Shown: positions 12,126 to 25,994, counted from the stretch's first letter. The stretch is 64,000 nt of DNA from Paulownia fortunei (GCA_019321725.1 JAGSPU010000056.1:310001-374000), one strand, 5' to 3'. The notes: generated from the sequence alone by a model not told the origin. Numbers and translations: made by a program.

Positions 12126-15100
12126 ATGGAACTCTCCAATCACTTCGTCTCTTTCTTCTGCTGTTGTTTTCTCCTCACCTCAGGTACACAGTTCTTCACA
12201 GCTCTCTCTCTCTTTAAATCTCCTTTACCACTTGATACATATGAAATTGTGCTCTTGATACTTGAATTTTGATGAATACTTACTCGAATTCTCAATTTCA
12301 ATGGTACAGAACTGCAATTTAACTAAAAGATCGTCTATTACACTTTTTTGTATCATAATTATGTCACTTTACAAGTATATATTTGAAGACATACATAAGA
12401 TCATTATACTATATACACAACTTTGCAGGATACATAGGCGCCAAGGTTCACCTCTCCACCACCATCACCACAACCACCACCACCGGGAAAAGCACGAGAT
12501 ATATGATCATCTTTCAGACCCACAAAGCTATTTGTATTCGGCGACTCATATGCTGATACTGGAAACATCAGAAAATCTTTAGGAAACTCCTGGAAGGAAC
12601 CCTATGCCAACCTTCCCCGGAAAGCCGCCGCCGATTCTCCGATGGCCGTGTCCTCACTGATTACCTTGGTAAAGTACACTAATAGTTAATTAAAAACTCC
12701 ACCCCACGCCACCTTTTTCTTTTCTTTTTCTGGTCTCAGGTCTTGCCAGTGGCCACCATTATATAACATTTTTATCTCATCATATGGCTACTTTATCTTT
12801 TGCTTTCTCTTTTTTCGGGTTTATAACATGGGCTTGCCTTTTAAGCGTTTGGTGGGCTAAGTGCTGGTTTTTGCTTTTTTGCATGTAAAATCTGCAATTA
12901 TTTGAGCCCTTACACCCTGGTTATCTTCTTTTATCTCCTGCCATAACTTCCTGTCTATTATCTTTATGCACTAGTGTTGCACACATTCACTACTTTTTTA
13001 CTTCTGTTTGCATCTACTCTTTCTTGTTTTCTCTCTTTTTGGAGAAAGCATAGTAAGATAAACTATTATAGTATATATATATATATATATATATTTATCT
13101 GCAATCGTGTACAAGTTTACCTGATGCTAAAGTGAAGATGGGATTAGTAAAGGGATTAAAAAAATAGTGGCACAATTTAACTCTACAGTTCACATAGCTT
13201 TGCTAGTTATATGTATATCCATCTCATTTAGTGAGTCACTTTTGCATCCACTAGCATGACTCCAAGAATCCTTGTTCCATTATTATCATGCTGTCGCTTT
13301 TCTTATCATCACTCTCCATGCAATTATTTTAGACCCTTTTTTCCAATTCACTCTGTATCTGTTATCTAAGTTGTGCATCGATTCGCCACATCAATCTTAA
13401 AATGTTAAGCATAACAAAATCGGAAAAAGAAATTGAATTGAAGCAACTTGTAGTGGTCCCTTCAATTATAGAACAGGGTAACTAATGGTCAACACACACC
13501 TATTAAAAATGTTCCAAAATATCACAAAAAAAAAAAAGAAAATAATTCAAAATATCACAACTACTCCATGTACTTATGCAATTTCACAAAACTAGTCGAC
13601 AAAAGGATAGTCTATATCATGATGCTGCTATTCACCAAATCTCTAGTAACCATCACAGGGTTTTCCAGAGAAGTAAAATCGTGTTTCACTTGCAACTTCT
13701 ACGGACAAGTAATCCAATTCTCAATAGAGGGCACCTAATCCATAACTAGCTATAATCAGCACATTGTCATTACATAATTACTTTGATGTTTTTAATTACT
13801 CTCAATATTGATCCCGAAGTAGAGTTAGGATTGCTCAAAGAATAAAGCAAGTGCTTTATGTAGTCTCAGTCTACAAAGTATATAAAGCATAAAGTCAGAT
13901 ACTTGAACTCTAGTTGGCATTGTCAATACTTAAAGCAACTAGGAAGCCCCTTAACTGGAGACTAAATAGTTATTAGAAGCCAATGAGAGTATTACTAGGA
14001 ATTGAAATTTTCTAACTTTTGGTGCTCAATACAGCCAAGTTCTTGGGACTCAAGTCTCCATTAGCCTACACATGGATGAAATTGGGAGGAAAAAAGTTGC
14101 GAAACGGGATGAACTTTGCCTATGGAGGGAGTGGTGTGTTCAACACTTACAGCAATTTGTTACCAAACATAAGCACTCAAATTGACTTCTTTGAGAAACT
14201 CATCAATGACTCTCTCTACACCAAATGGGATTTGCAGTCCTCTGTGGTTCTTGTTTGTCTTGCCGGGAATGATTATGGTGCTTATGTAGCCAAAGGTGGC
14301 ACTGTCCAGGTATTTATTTTAAGTACTAATTAATTTATAAATAGGATTTTTGCATGAACATATATCCAACCATGCGCCTGTTTATATGCCCATACATCAG
14401 TTTCTTACCAAGACTCTGGATTGGATGCAATAAATTTGTTTTACCTTGAATTGAAGATATTTTGAGTCTGTGGAAACATGTAGAATTTGGCTGCACTAGA
14501 ACAGGCTGGATATCAATGGGACAGAGCAGCAAAATTCTACATTTTTCCTTTGTCGATGATTAAACAAAGAATATCAGTGTGATTGCTGTATTCCAGTTGC
14601 TCTCAACACTTTGTCCTGTTCTTCTTTTATAGCCATGATTCAAGGCCACATAATATCTTCACTGATTACTCTTTTGAAATTTCAAAATTACATGTAAATT
14701 AAACATGTCAGTACACATATATCACTAATTAGTTACACTAACAATTTAGATACAATTCTTCTTATTATTATTAAGTTTTTAAAGTCATATTATGGCAAAA
14801 TAAAAATTATTGTCACTTAATATATCTTTAAGTAAGAATTTTAATATTATTACCTCATGTTTTGTCATTTTTCTTATACTAGCTTTGTTGCGAAATGCTG
14901 ACTATTGAAAGTGATTGGTGTTCACACTAAACGTCATTGAAGTTGACCAGCTTACTCCTCTAACTTGGCAAGATCCATAATTTCTTACTCTGAGTGCTAT
15001 TTTCATTTGTTCCTATAAGATGAATCCAAGGGAATTAGGTGGCAAGCCTGACCCATTAAAATCTTTATATATATAATCGTGTATATTATATTCAAAACAT

Positions 15101-16057
15101 TAAAAGACAAGAAAAGAAAAAAACAATTTGCTTTCGTTATTCTCTGAAACAAATATTTCACTATATGAATAATTTATAAGTTTGGAGAGATATTTATTGC
15201 TAGCTAGTATAAAGTTGCCCATTTTTGTACCAAAAAATAAATAAATAAAGTAGACCATTTCAAGCCTTTTATTTATGGCCTTCAATTCCTATATGATATT
15301 TTGTGGCTGTCTTAACTCATATGACTTCTGATTTTTTTCACTAATTACATCAGTCATACACTATATATTTCCAAACCCATATCAACAACTTTAAATTTTC
15401 TGAAATCTGTTGTATTCTCAGGGTCTCCAAAGTTTCATCCCTCTTGTGATCAATCAACTTGCCGTTGACTTAAAACGAATTCAAGAACTGGGAGCAACTA
15501 AAGTTGCTGTGACAGCTTTGCAGCCACTGGGGTGCCTCCCTCGCATGACACAAATGTCTTCCTTCCAGCAATGCAATGCAACTCAGAACTTAGCAGTGAG
15601 TTATCACAACCTCCTATTGCAGCAAACCGTGTCTAAATTGAATAACGAGACCAAAAGCTCCACATTCTTCATTCTTGATCTCTACAACTCTTTCACTACT
15701 GTGCTCCAGCAAAAAGGAGATTATCAAGGTAATATTATTATTAATTGACAATCCCATGATCATTCTAAATGCCCCTTCTCGTGTTTATGTCATTTCAGTT
15801 TTTTACATAGTAACAAAATCTATTAATCTAATTCAGGGAATTTGAAATTTGAGACTCCATTGAAGCCCTGTTGCATGGGCATAAGCAGTGGATACTCATG
15901 CGGTAGCGTGGACAATAAAGGTGTCAAAATGTATACAGTTTGCAGTGATCCAAAATCTGCATTCTTCTGGGACTCATCGCATCCAACCGAGGCTGGATGG
16001 CATGCCGTCTATACGACCTTAAAGTCGAGTCTTGAACAATTCTTTAAATTTTACTAG
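12126..16057 (+). CDS. GDSL esterase/lipase (At5g03610-like), exon 2 frame-disrupted
   Basis: SGNH/GDSL hydrolase, normally a secreted esterase or lipase. Exons: 12126-12183, 12429-12668, 14035-14309, 15422-15728, 15837-16057. Exon 1 encodes a hydrophobic leader (FVSFFCCCFLLTSG). Block I, KLFVFGDSYADTGN, holds the nucleophile Ser; exon 3 gives RNGMNFAYGGSGVFNTY (block II Gly) and VCLAGNDYGAY (block III Asn); exon 5 gives FFWDSSHPTEAGWHA (block V Asp/His). Exons 3-5 are open and in phase. Exon 2 is not: the leader is in one frame, KLFVFGDS is shifted by +1, FPGKP by +2, and RFSDGRVLTDYL is back in the starting frame. The frame that joins exons 1 and 3 meets a TGA inside block I. Either the gene is a young pseudogene or the exon 2 consensus is wrong. 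Confidence 0.82.
13072..13094. repeat. (TA)n microsatellite in GDSL intron 2
   Basis: An uninterrupted TA run of about 11 units lies inside the second intron. Confidence 0.85.
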
Positions 16058-16393
16058 ATTACTGTCTTGTATTAGTTACTGTTTTTCAGTATTTCTGCTG
16101 CTCTTCATGTTCCAATTGTCACCTTCTTTTTTGGGGTTCAGTTTCAGATAGTATTCAGTTTAAGTTGTTGAGACTTGAAAAATAGGTTCTGTAATGGTAG
16201 TATTCTTGTTCTATTAGAGGCAGAGATGATAAATTGTATATTAGTTTTAGTTTTTGAGACTCTAGGAATGAAGTGTGGAATAATATTTTCATCTCTCTTT
16301 AAAAAAAGGTAGGTTATTCACCTGCAACGGGAATTCATGCCTATCATGCTTTCAATTGGTATTGGCGATACGATCAATATACGTCAAATATAT

Positions 16394-16483
16394 ATATAAA
16401 TGATATCAGATGAAATATCAATTGTAATAAAAGAATATACATATAAATGATATCAGATGAAATATCAATTGTAATAAAAGAAT
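16394..16483. repeat. Tandem duplication, 47-bp period
   Basis: A 43-base block starting ATATAAATGATATCAGATGA at 16394 recurs without change at 16441-16483. Identity indicates a recent duplication. Confidence 0.92.
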
Positions 16484-18690
16484 TTGAGTGGAATTCATGT
16501 ACAAGCTAAAGCCAAACTTAAAACATATGTCCGTAATTGTAAGATCCTAGTATGAGAAGATTAGAGAAGCCGTTTTTTTGTGATCATAATCTATAAATTC
16601 ATAAGTATTATTTAGAATTTTTTTTCAAATTTTATTAATATGTTCCCATTGTACCTGCTAGCTAGAATTGTGACATGTTTTGAGGATAAAACCACCCAAC
16701 TTATGCGACCATACTCCAACACGAAAATCATACTTTTTAATCAGTAACAAAATTAGGCTCTAATTGTGCTTCTATCTGGAAGGATCGGCAGCCCTTAAAT
16801 AATAGCAAATTCAAACTCTAATGGATCAATGACTTTTAATTCTTTGGGTAAAAATTACTAGTTCCCGAGTTTCAACAAATAATGTCAATTTGATACTCGG
16901 GTGTTAAAAAAAAAAAAAACAATTTTATATCCGTTTTTATTACAATTTCAAATTGTTAAGTCTTATATAATTTTCCGTTAATTCCTCTGTAGTATTTCTT
17001 TAATGTGAAGACTATTATAGCTTTTTAAGTATAACTACGAAAATTAATGCGATTTTGGCCCAACATAATAAAAAAATAATCACATTTTCAGAAGCCATTT
17101 AAAGGTGACTATTTGTAATCAATTACCAATTTCCTGTAAAGTCTTTTTTGGGATAGTCGAGTCCATTAAGTTGTATTCACCATTATTATTAACTTTATTA
17201 CATAAATTTACATAAAATATAAATCAATTTTTTTTATTTTTTTTTGGTAGATAAGTTATAAGTGAATTCCACATTATCTAAAAAAGTTACTAGCATATGA
17301 TCCGTGCTATGCATGAAAGCAATTAAGAAAAGACTAATACTGATTAATGTGAACTGGGTCTTTATATATATGTTTCTTATAGCAAAAATAATTTATTTCT
17401 TTATTTCAATTGAGGTTTTGGGGATATTTAAGGTCATATAAAATAATTAAATAAATAAAAAACCTCAAAAAATTTAAAGAGCAAAAGGAAAAATGAAAAG
17501 CAAATATTTTGAAAGAAGTTGTTTGATACCTTTTTTTAAACTTCAATATTAATTCTACATTATGTATGTTTAAGAAAAAGACTAATACTATATTATTTTA
17601 ATAAATAGTTGGTTCAATTATGTGCATCTCTTTGTTGATTACTAAATAATTTAGAAATTCATTTCTTATGTACATAAATAAACTTTCATAAACATATAAA
17701 AGAGGATGGCAGAATGTCAATCCTTTGGGTGCCTAAAGATGAACAACATTGAGTATTATTCATGCTACATCAGGTATGTGAATGAAGGTCAAATATCTTA
17801 TTTTATAAAAATAAAAATACTTGTACGATGAATGTACACTAAATATATGTACATTAACCGTAATATTTATGCAACCCATTTATAAATAGATAGTATTTGA
17901 GATATTTTTATTGAGGCAAGAGAGGTGAAGTGTCAAATGGAGAAGACACAATCCAGAGAAGAATATAAAAGAGTGAAAAAATACTTTATTTTCTTTAGAA
18001 TATTCCGGGTTTATAAATTTTATGATATTTGTGATCAAATAGATATAATTTTAAAAACTTTTTGTGTATTCCTTTATTTAGGAAGGAAATTTTTAAGCCT
18101 ATAGTGAAATATATTTGCTTAGACAATGATCCTTATAATTTTTTCTGATATGAGTTTTACATGTAAAATAATTTTTTCTTCTCTCAAATATTTCAAAACT
18201 TTCTAATCATTAAACTTCAAAATATATTTTCAAATAAAATCGAAGATTCATGAGATTGCTCTGTGCATTTCTCTAAAACATTCCCTCCAAACATTTAAAT
18301 TAAAATCAAAACATTCCCTTGAGTTTATCCATGAATAGCATTGTCAATGTTATGAGTCACATTTAAATTAAAATCAAAATGAGGTTGTCCGACGTTGAAT
18401 GTGACATCAGAGGCTTTGATTGGTGCACATTTTATGTGTTTTTCACGTTCAACTTTTCTTCAATATTGTACTTCACCTCGCATCTTCATTAATGCTGCTT
18501 CTCAACAGTCGACACATCTATTTATTAACCATTTGCAGTTCTACACGTTTTATTTGAATTGATTGGTGGACACTATATTTTTAAAAAGTTGATTAGACAT
18601 CAACCACTAAAGGTTGCAAGCACTACGTGGATTCGATTCATCCGAGAGTCAAAGCGACCCATAATCACTTGGCAATTATTGAAACACTAT

Positions 18691-19095
18691 GGCCAACTTT
18701 TGGTTTTATTTTTTATTATTTAAAACACTAATATATGTTTTATTTATTTTTTAAAATTATTATATTTATTACCATCAATTTCAGACCTACACATTAGTTT
18801 TAAAATACTTAAATTTAACTAACTAAATAAATAATAGTTTATGGTGGAACCCATAACATATTAAATAATAATTTTTTAATTTCATGTATTTTGATTGACG
18901 AGACGTAAAGAAAATAATGACACCCCATAATTATAATTTTATACTAAAATATTATTTTCAATCTAATAAAATCAATATTTCTAACTATATCAAGGACATT
19001 TTTATTTTCGCACAAAAATCAATGAAAAAAAATAGAAATACACTTGAAGATACTAATTTAAAAAAATAAAATTATAATATAACCAAACGAGCCCT
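18691..19095. mobile_element. MITE-like element, copy B
   Basis: It begins near GGCCAACTTTTGGTTTTATT and ends near ATAACCAAACGAGCCC, whose reverse complement resembles the left end. The interior aligns by eye with the element at 10885-11345, sharing TTAAATAATAATTTTTTAAT, GACGAGACGTAAAGAAAATA and AAAATATTATTTTCA in the same order. No ORF. Boundaries are approximate. Confidence 0.6.
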
Positions 19096-19101
19096 ATTCT
19101 G

Positions 19102-19131
19102 TTTTTTTTTTTTTTTTTTTTGGGGGGGGGG
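19102..19131. repeat. T20 followed directly by G10
   Basis: Twenty T then ten G form an abrupt homopolymer junction next to the end of MITE copy B. The exact lengths are the kind of value sequencing often gets wrong. Confidence 0.85.
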
Positions 19132-19789
19132 TGTATAAGAATAATATCTAATTAATCCTTATGTTTATATTCATGCATGTTAGTTTATTGCTGATGCTTC
19201 ATTCTACAAAGAAAGATTTTTGGTGGGGGACAGTCTATTTGGAGGGCAAATATTTGTTTTAAAGCAGATCTCTAGCTTCATAATTATGTACACACGATTG
19301 ACGCTGATAATGAATTAAATAAAAAAAAACCATCACATGCAAATTAACCATATTATTGTGATAGTATGATTAGAGCCTCTTCCCTGTAGAAATGAACTGT
19401 ATGAATTTCCTATGGTGTTTGCCATGTTATGTATGCTTATTTTGATTACCTTTTCTTTTCTTTTTCCCCTTATTTTAATAATTCTGCCAGTGCATTCCTC
19501 TGAAAATATTGTTTTCTCTTAGTACCTTCTAACTGCCAGTTATATGAAAATTTCTGGATATGCTGCTGTCAAATGCCTCTTAATGAACTTGGAAATTGAA
19601 CACTTATTTTAAATTATTTTTCTGATTTATCTATTAACAATCCCCCCACCCCACCCCCACCCCAACATTGTGTTTTCTTCTTTGGCTTTCCTATTCAGTG
19701 TATGTATAGTGTAGTATATACATCTATGCAAGGCCATGGCCACTTTTCCCTGTAAAGATGGCTCCAACAAGATTCACCATGTGCTTTCT

Positions 19790-19855
19790 TGATCTTGAAT
19801 CATGTCTGATCACCTGCTGTATGATCTTGAATCATATCTGATCACCAGGTTATGA
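19790..19855. repeat. Imperfect tandem duplication, about 32-bp period
   Basis: GATCTTGAATCATGTCTGAT with following CACC is repeated 32 bases later as GATCTTGAATCATATCTGAT plus CACC. Non-coding. Confidence 0.75.
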
Positions 19856-20313
19856 AAGGTAATGATCCCCATATCTAGTTGCAGTAAATTTAGAAAAGGG
19901 AGCCACAGGACCTAGGGGTATTATAATTATTTGATTGACTGACTCAACTAAATACTAATTAATTAGTGAATTGATCAATATCTGCAATGACCCAACTTTT
20001 TATTTTGTCATATTCCTGTGACCCCTCTTTACACCTCTCCAGGGTCACCTAATTGTCACATTTATGTAGTATTCATGTCACTTCTTGTCCTACTTTGTGG
20101 AAGTAATAATTATATGATAGCCAATCAAAACATGCTTAATGGTTAGTTTGATTAAATTTAACTTTTCGAATTAAGGATGAATGTTATAGACTCTTCACAT
20201 ATCCTTTAAAAATTCTCCCAGATCAAATCAATATTACATATCCAATTCATATATGAGTGTGTAGATTTTCATTCAATACCAAGTATTGTATTTATAGAAA
20301 ATTAGACTCTTGA

Positions 20314-20317
<4 letters not shown>

Positions 20318-20349
<32 letters not shown>
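20318..20349. repeat. (TA)n microsatellite
   Basis: An uninterrupted TA run of about 16 units in spacer. Confidence 0.9.
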
Positions 20350-20353
<4 letters not shown>

Positions 20354-21744
20354 TATATATAGTATTTACAATACCCCTTACATAAAGTTGAAACTTAATT
20401 ATGTATTAATGATTGTAATTAGTCATCCTAGTCATGGCCTGCCACAGTTGCTAGTGGACATACTGAACAGCATACATCGACTTTGTGTTTGTGTGCTCAT
20501 AAAAGATCCATTTGCAAACACTTACACTCTCCTACTTCCTACCCACCGCTCGCAACCCCCTCTTTCCACCCACCCCAAACTGCCACCATCCCTGCACCAC
20601 CTCCCCCCACCCATCCACCGCAGACCCAACCCAACCCAACCAACCCACCTCACCTCCACCCCAAAAACACCACCACCACCCAAAATCGCCATTGCATGCA
20701 AAAACTTGGTGTACAAATATTCAACACTTGCTCTTTTAAAGCTAAAATCTCACAAGTGCTGAAAAGTAGCTATTGCAAACATCCTCTAAATCTTGAGATC
20801 ATTCTTCCTCTCATTTATCTTGCTAGAGAATTGAATTTTAATCATGAAACTTGAGTTCAACTTTAAAAAAAAAAAGAAAAAGAGTAAAAGGTGTGCTAAC
20901 ATATTGATACATTTTATTTTTAGTTTGAGATAATTATTCTAATTCAATAGATCTATTTATTTTAAATGTAAGGCTTCAATACGAATCAAGTTATTCTAGT
21001 TTTCAATTTATTAAATATAATAATATTTTATTTTGTTCGACAAAATATGTAAACTCATTAAAATTTGATTTATTTGACTTTTAAATTAAACTTACATTTA
21101 AAAAACTCAATTCCAACGTTTATACTACTATTTGATGTTATTTCTGATTGAAAATGCTGAAAGTCAATTTCATGGTATCAAATGTCTTTTCCTTATTCTT
21201 ATGGCGCTGCACATAAATTGAGTAGAAAGCATATGATTTCATGGGTCAACCATCATAAGTCCTTGGTCCTTTGTCATTATATGTTGTCTGTTCCAACGTA
21301 CAAAGAATAAGATGTCACCTGAATCATTTCATGGTCTACAAAAGAGGTTGCAGTTTTACGGAACTCTTGTCCACCACCAAAATTTATTGTAAAATTTTTA
21401 GATTAACGAGCTGTAACGCACTTAATTAATTTACTATCATATTATTTAATTTAGAGAGGAATAGTGAAAAATATTATTTATATGGTTTAATTGTGTATTG
21501 GTTTTAACATATTTAACTCATTATAAAATAATTTAAATTTTTATGCGAATGAATGATGGTTGGAATTTCTCAAAATTATTAATTTTTTCAATTATTGTGA
21601 TCGAATACTAATGAACTTAAAAAGATTTACATGTTGATTCAACATGCCCATGAAATCAAAAGATAATATGGTCTTGTAAATATTATATTCAGTAGTTGTG
21701 TGTATCGAATAAAAAATTTATCATATATTTACCTACATTCACAA

Positions 21745-21770
21745 ATATATATATATATATATATATATAT
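21745..21770. repeat. (AT)n microsatellite
   Basis: An uninterrupted AT run of about 13 units, just before the 63-bp tandem duplication. Confidence 0.88.
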
Positions 21771-21796
21771 TGCTTTCACAATTTATGAGAATTTTG

Positions 21797-21922
21797 TCTT
21801 TCCAACTTTATGAAAAATATAATATTAGAAAGGTGAAATGATGTTTAGATAAATCCATTTCTTTCCAACTTTGTGAAAAATATAATATTGGAAAGGTGAA
21901 ATAATATTTAGATAAATCAATT
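21797..21922. repeat. Tandem duplication, 63-bp period
   Basis: Two adjacent copies start TCTTTCCAACTTTATGAAAA (21797) and TCTTTCCAACTTTGTGAAAA (21860) and differ at only a few positions. The slight divergence makes it older than the duplications at 16394 and 25111. Confidence 0.9.
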
Positions 21923-22141
21923 AATTTATTTGTTGGTCCTACTATCATACATGTACATGTGCTAATAATACTAAACTAATAATAATAGATGTGCATTGAA
22001 TGTGTATCTCAACATATATTAATATTTTTGTATTGTGTATGAATATGTGATGAAATGCATATTTAATATATACCACCGAGTATACTGAACCCAATTTCAT
22101 ACGAAACTATTGATGAATACATTAATTATAACTACCCATAA

Positions 22142-22144
<3 letters not shown>

Positions 22145-22175
<31 letters not shown>
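22145..22175. repeat. (AT)n microsatellite
   Basis: An uninterrupted AT run of about 15 units in spacer. Confidence 0.9.
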
Positions 22176-22177
<2 letters not shown>

Positions 22178-25110
22178 TATTTATGTTCAACCTATATTTT
22201 CTCCCTTCTTTTGTGTAAACTAAAATTGGAAAAGTTGAATGCTTGGCATGTGATTATTGAGTAATACATGATTGATAAATAAAATCTTCCACCTATTGCC
22301 ATCAAGGTCTAATTTTATTTCAATATTAAGATGTAATATTGTTCGTCAAGTATGATATAAATACTTATAATATATGTATTAAATATTTCATCTTAAAAAT
22401 ATAATTATTATTCATTAAATTCAGAATATATATAAAAAATAAAAATATTTTTAATTATTTATACATATTTATATTATATTAATATAATACCAATTTTTAC
22501 TAATAAAACTCACGTGTGCAATTCATTTCTTTGTTTTAATATTCAGAGAACTGAAAAAGTTATAAAAAAAAAGTTGCAATCACGAAGATTATCAGATCTT
22601 GGTGTCTCCTTAAATTACGGTAGGTCAATTCCTTTCATAGCACTTCACACGATGATTAACTATGGATTATCTGTCAACTTTAGCATACAATCCCCACATA
22701 AAATATAAATTTAAAATTTACAAAATGAGAACTACATGCTTTAAAGAATTGAGAAAGGATAGTGTTTAATTTTAAAGTTTTATTTGTTGGTGGATTAAAT
22801 TCCAACTTTAAATGAATTTATAGACTAAACCCTAGTGGCAGGGTGGCACCATGTCATCACATATTATAGACTTATGGCTGTGGTGAAATTTTTCAAGCTT
22901 TGGTAATTGGTTTAAACTTTACGATAAACAAATTAGGGAGGTCACGTAATTTGCATCACAAGACCTCCAGAATTGTACTATTATGCTATGATACATTGCC
23001 GTTTTGCCGATCGTGAAAAATATTTACTTCTTCAAGACTCTATTTTCAAAAATAGAAATAATTTTTTTATAAAATATCATTTGATGTGATACAATTAACT
23101 ATCAATCATTACTTTTAAGGATAGTTACGTAAAAAATGCATAAAACTTATATTTTTCAATTCTGAATTTATCAAATTAGTCTCATAATTTTAGGAGGGGA
23201 GTGTAGGAGTGCTATTGTTTGACCACTCCATCTCACAAAATTTTGTTTAACATTTTTTTTTTAAAATTCGATGTTTATTTGGCATTTAAGAGAATTTTTT
23301 AAAAAATCACATATCTTTATCTACTTAATTTAAAAAAAAAAAAAACAGTAACCCAACCAAACACCATCCCATAAAAAAAAACGTCACACCAAACATCATT
23401 ATTATATTTTATTCAAAAAAAAAAATCCATCCATTACTAACCAAACATATTTCCTTAGTTTTTTTCATAAAACAACCTAAACAAACACCATTTAAATAAA
23501 TAAATATATATATATATCACAATCAAATATCAACATTATATTTTTTTCTCCAAAAAATAAAATAAAATCCATCAAAATACATATCTAGTGTTACTTCTCA
23601 TTTTTCCTAAATTATTTTTTCTCATAAAATCAATTCTAACAAATGAATATGACATTCAATCGCAATCTACTTAAGATCACGGATGTGCCATTCAATCATT
23701 TTTTTACATCATATTTCTCACGAATTTTATATGGCCTGCTATTACATATTGTCTATACGAGAATATCATAAATTGACCTTCTATTACATATTGTTTATAT
23801 GAGGTCCTACCGACAAGATCGATAATGGTTGCTATATACTTGCAAAACCTTTTTAAACTAACACAGAGGGAATCCTATAACTTCACTGTGCTATATATTA
23901 TTAATAACACTGGTAATTATAATATCGATAGCCTTAAACTAATCTTGATTAAGTGGAAGAATTTCAAGTCCTGTGGTCCAAGGTAGAAGATTAAAGAAGG
24001 AAAAAGATTCCATAATTAGTGCCTTTTGTACTATTCTTGTAATCCCTGTAATGGCGGCATATTTGCATGTGTGTTGATGTTAACATATGATATATTATCT
24101 GGCTTGACTTATTGAAAGAAAAAAATATATATATTCTCAATTAACGGTTAAAAATAGTAGTCATCCAGTAATATTTAATTAATTAAGGGTTATAAATTCG
24201 ATGCATCCAACGTCAGATTATGCTGGTTCACAGAAGAATCTAGTTCGAGGTTAAGGTTGTCTGCCTGTTGAAGACTTTATGAGACATTTATCTCGTGTAA
24301 AAAGAATGGGAAATAATATTTTGTTCAATTTTATTATTTTTCGTTTTTGCTCGTAACATTTCAAAATATTTTTTTTTGTGAATCAGTTGACGAAGGTAAA
24401 TACTGCATGTTTATTATTTTTTGTAAAATTTCTCAATTAATTTTAATTATGTAAAACAATATAAAAATTTTTATACCCCTAGGGAAAGTCTTGGTTCTCT
24501 TTAAAATGCTTCTCTTTTCTTGAAAAGTTACCTTCTTTCTGAAAAAATTAGCATATATTTCTTTGTGAAGAGTTATGTCTTTTTATGAAAAAGTTAGGAC
24601 CATTAAAATTGAAACAATTATCTAATCATTTTAATTTAAAGCTTCCAATGCTTCAAGTGAACTAGCTTGATCATAGAATTTAGCAATTTACAACTCTAAA
24701 AAATACAACCAACTTCTTCTTGCATTCATAAGCAGTTAAATACACAATTCAAAGAGAAGTATTGAAGAATATTTTTCATTATTTTTCCTCACAGATTTTG
24801 ATGATTAGTTTGTTTTATCTTGAGAGTCATTTGCTTTTAAAAATATCTATTGACAAACTAGTTGCAGAAAAGGAAAAAAAAAAAATATCTTAAAAATAGC
24901 ACTATCACACTTCACAGAACACTAAAATTATGGCCTTGTTTGGTGTTATTTCGAGAAAATATTTTTATTCTTCGAAAATAAAAAACATGTTTGGATTAAC
25001 GTTTTGGAAAATATTTTTTTTATTTTTCAAAATATTTATTAGTCCTTGCTTCAATTAAATAATCATATATCATATTATCCAAACACATTCTCATTCTCCA
25101 CATATTTACT

Positions 25111-25184
25111 TTTACAGTCTTGACTATGAATGCATGAGATCAACATGTTTACAGTCTTGACTATGAATGCATGAGATCAACATG
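25111..25184. repeat. Perfect tandem duplication, 37-bp unit
   Basis: The unit that begins TTTACAGTCTTGACTATGAA occupies 25111-25147 and is repeated identically at 25148-25184. Perfect identity indicates a recent event. Confidence 0.93.
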
Positions 25185-25988
25185 AAAGTCCCAATATTTT
25201 ATGCTTAGCTTGAAGCTGTGGCTTTCAGCTCAATAAATGAAGTGTATGAGCTTATTTAAATGTCATGTTATAACCAGCTGCAGCTCATCCCAAAACGTTG
25301 TGCGTCTCTGAAAACATGGCAGGTAGCCGCCTGTTTTGCAAAACAAGAATTTACTATAGCTGTTTGGCAATCATTTATTCGAAAGAAAAACAGAAAAGAA
25401 AAAGGCATAGATCAAATCAATTAATGTTTTTGCCCATTTTGTGTAACAGTTTCTTCAGAGTATAGCATTCTTAACCATTGTGTTTGCAAGGTTATTAGCA
25501 ATGTCCAAAAATTTCTTAAGAAGTGTCGGATGCATATATTCAACCACAATTGTTGAATGATGAAGTCCATTTATAATTCACGTAAACTATATATTTCAGT
25601 ACAATCCAATACTGGAGAGTACAGAATAATTGAGCCGACCTTCCTAAGAAAAACTGCAACATTGCTTGAATTTAATGTCTTGAAATTGTCAACTTTAGTG
25701 CTCTATCATGTGAGGATAAGTTTTTCTTACTCTTTCTTAATTGCTGTTAAATATGTAAGCTCTTTTAACTCTTTTGAAGCTTTAATTGCTTCATCAATAA
25801 TAACACAAGATTTTCAGTTATAAAAGGACAAACCATAGCATTAAAATACTAGGCTAAATCTTAAATAGAAAGGCAATATAAAACAAAATCTTGGAAGCAT
25901 GATATATAATGTGTCCCACCAATAGCTACAGCCTAGTGAGTTTAGCCTATTTTCTAAACAGTAGTTGGCACAATAGAAAGAATAATAG

Positions 25989-25994
25989 CACGTG
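25989..25994 (+). promoter_or_regulatory. G-box CACGTG upstream of the CYP94C1-like gene
   Basis: A perfect CACGTG in the context GCACGTGGACG lies about 620 bases before the P450 start. G-boxes bind bHLH (MYC2-type) and bZIP factors. CYP94C1 is known to be jasmonate-induced, so the site is a reasonable candidate element, but binding is inferred only. Confidence 0.45.

Noticed and set aside
20310..20854. Overlapping ORFs of 75-150 codons rich in Pro, His and Thr
   Set aside because: They exist only because a CCA/ACC-rich tract lacks stops in several frames. No start context, splice signals or family match.
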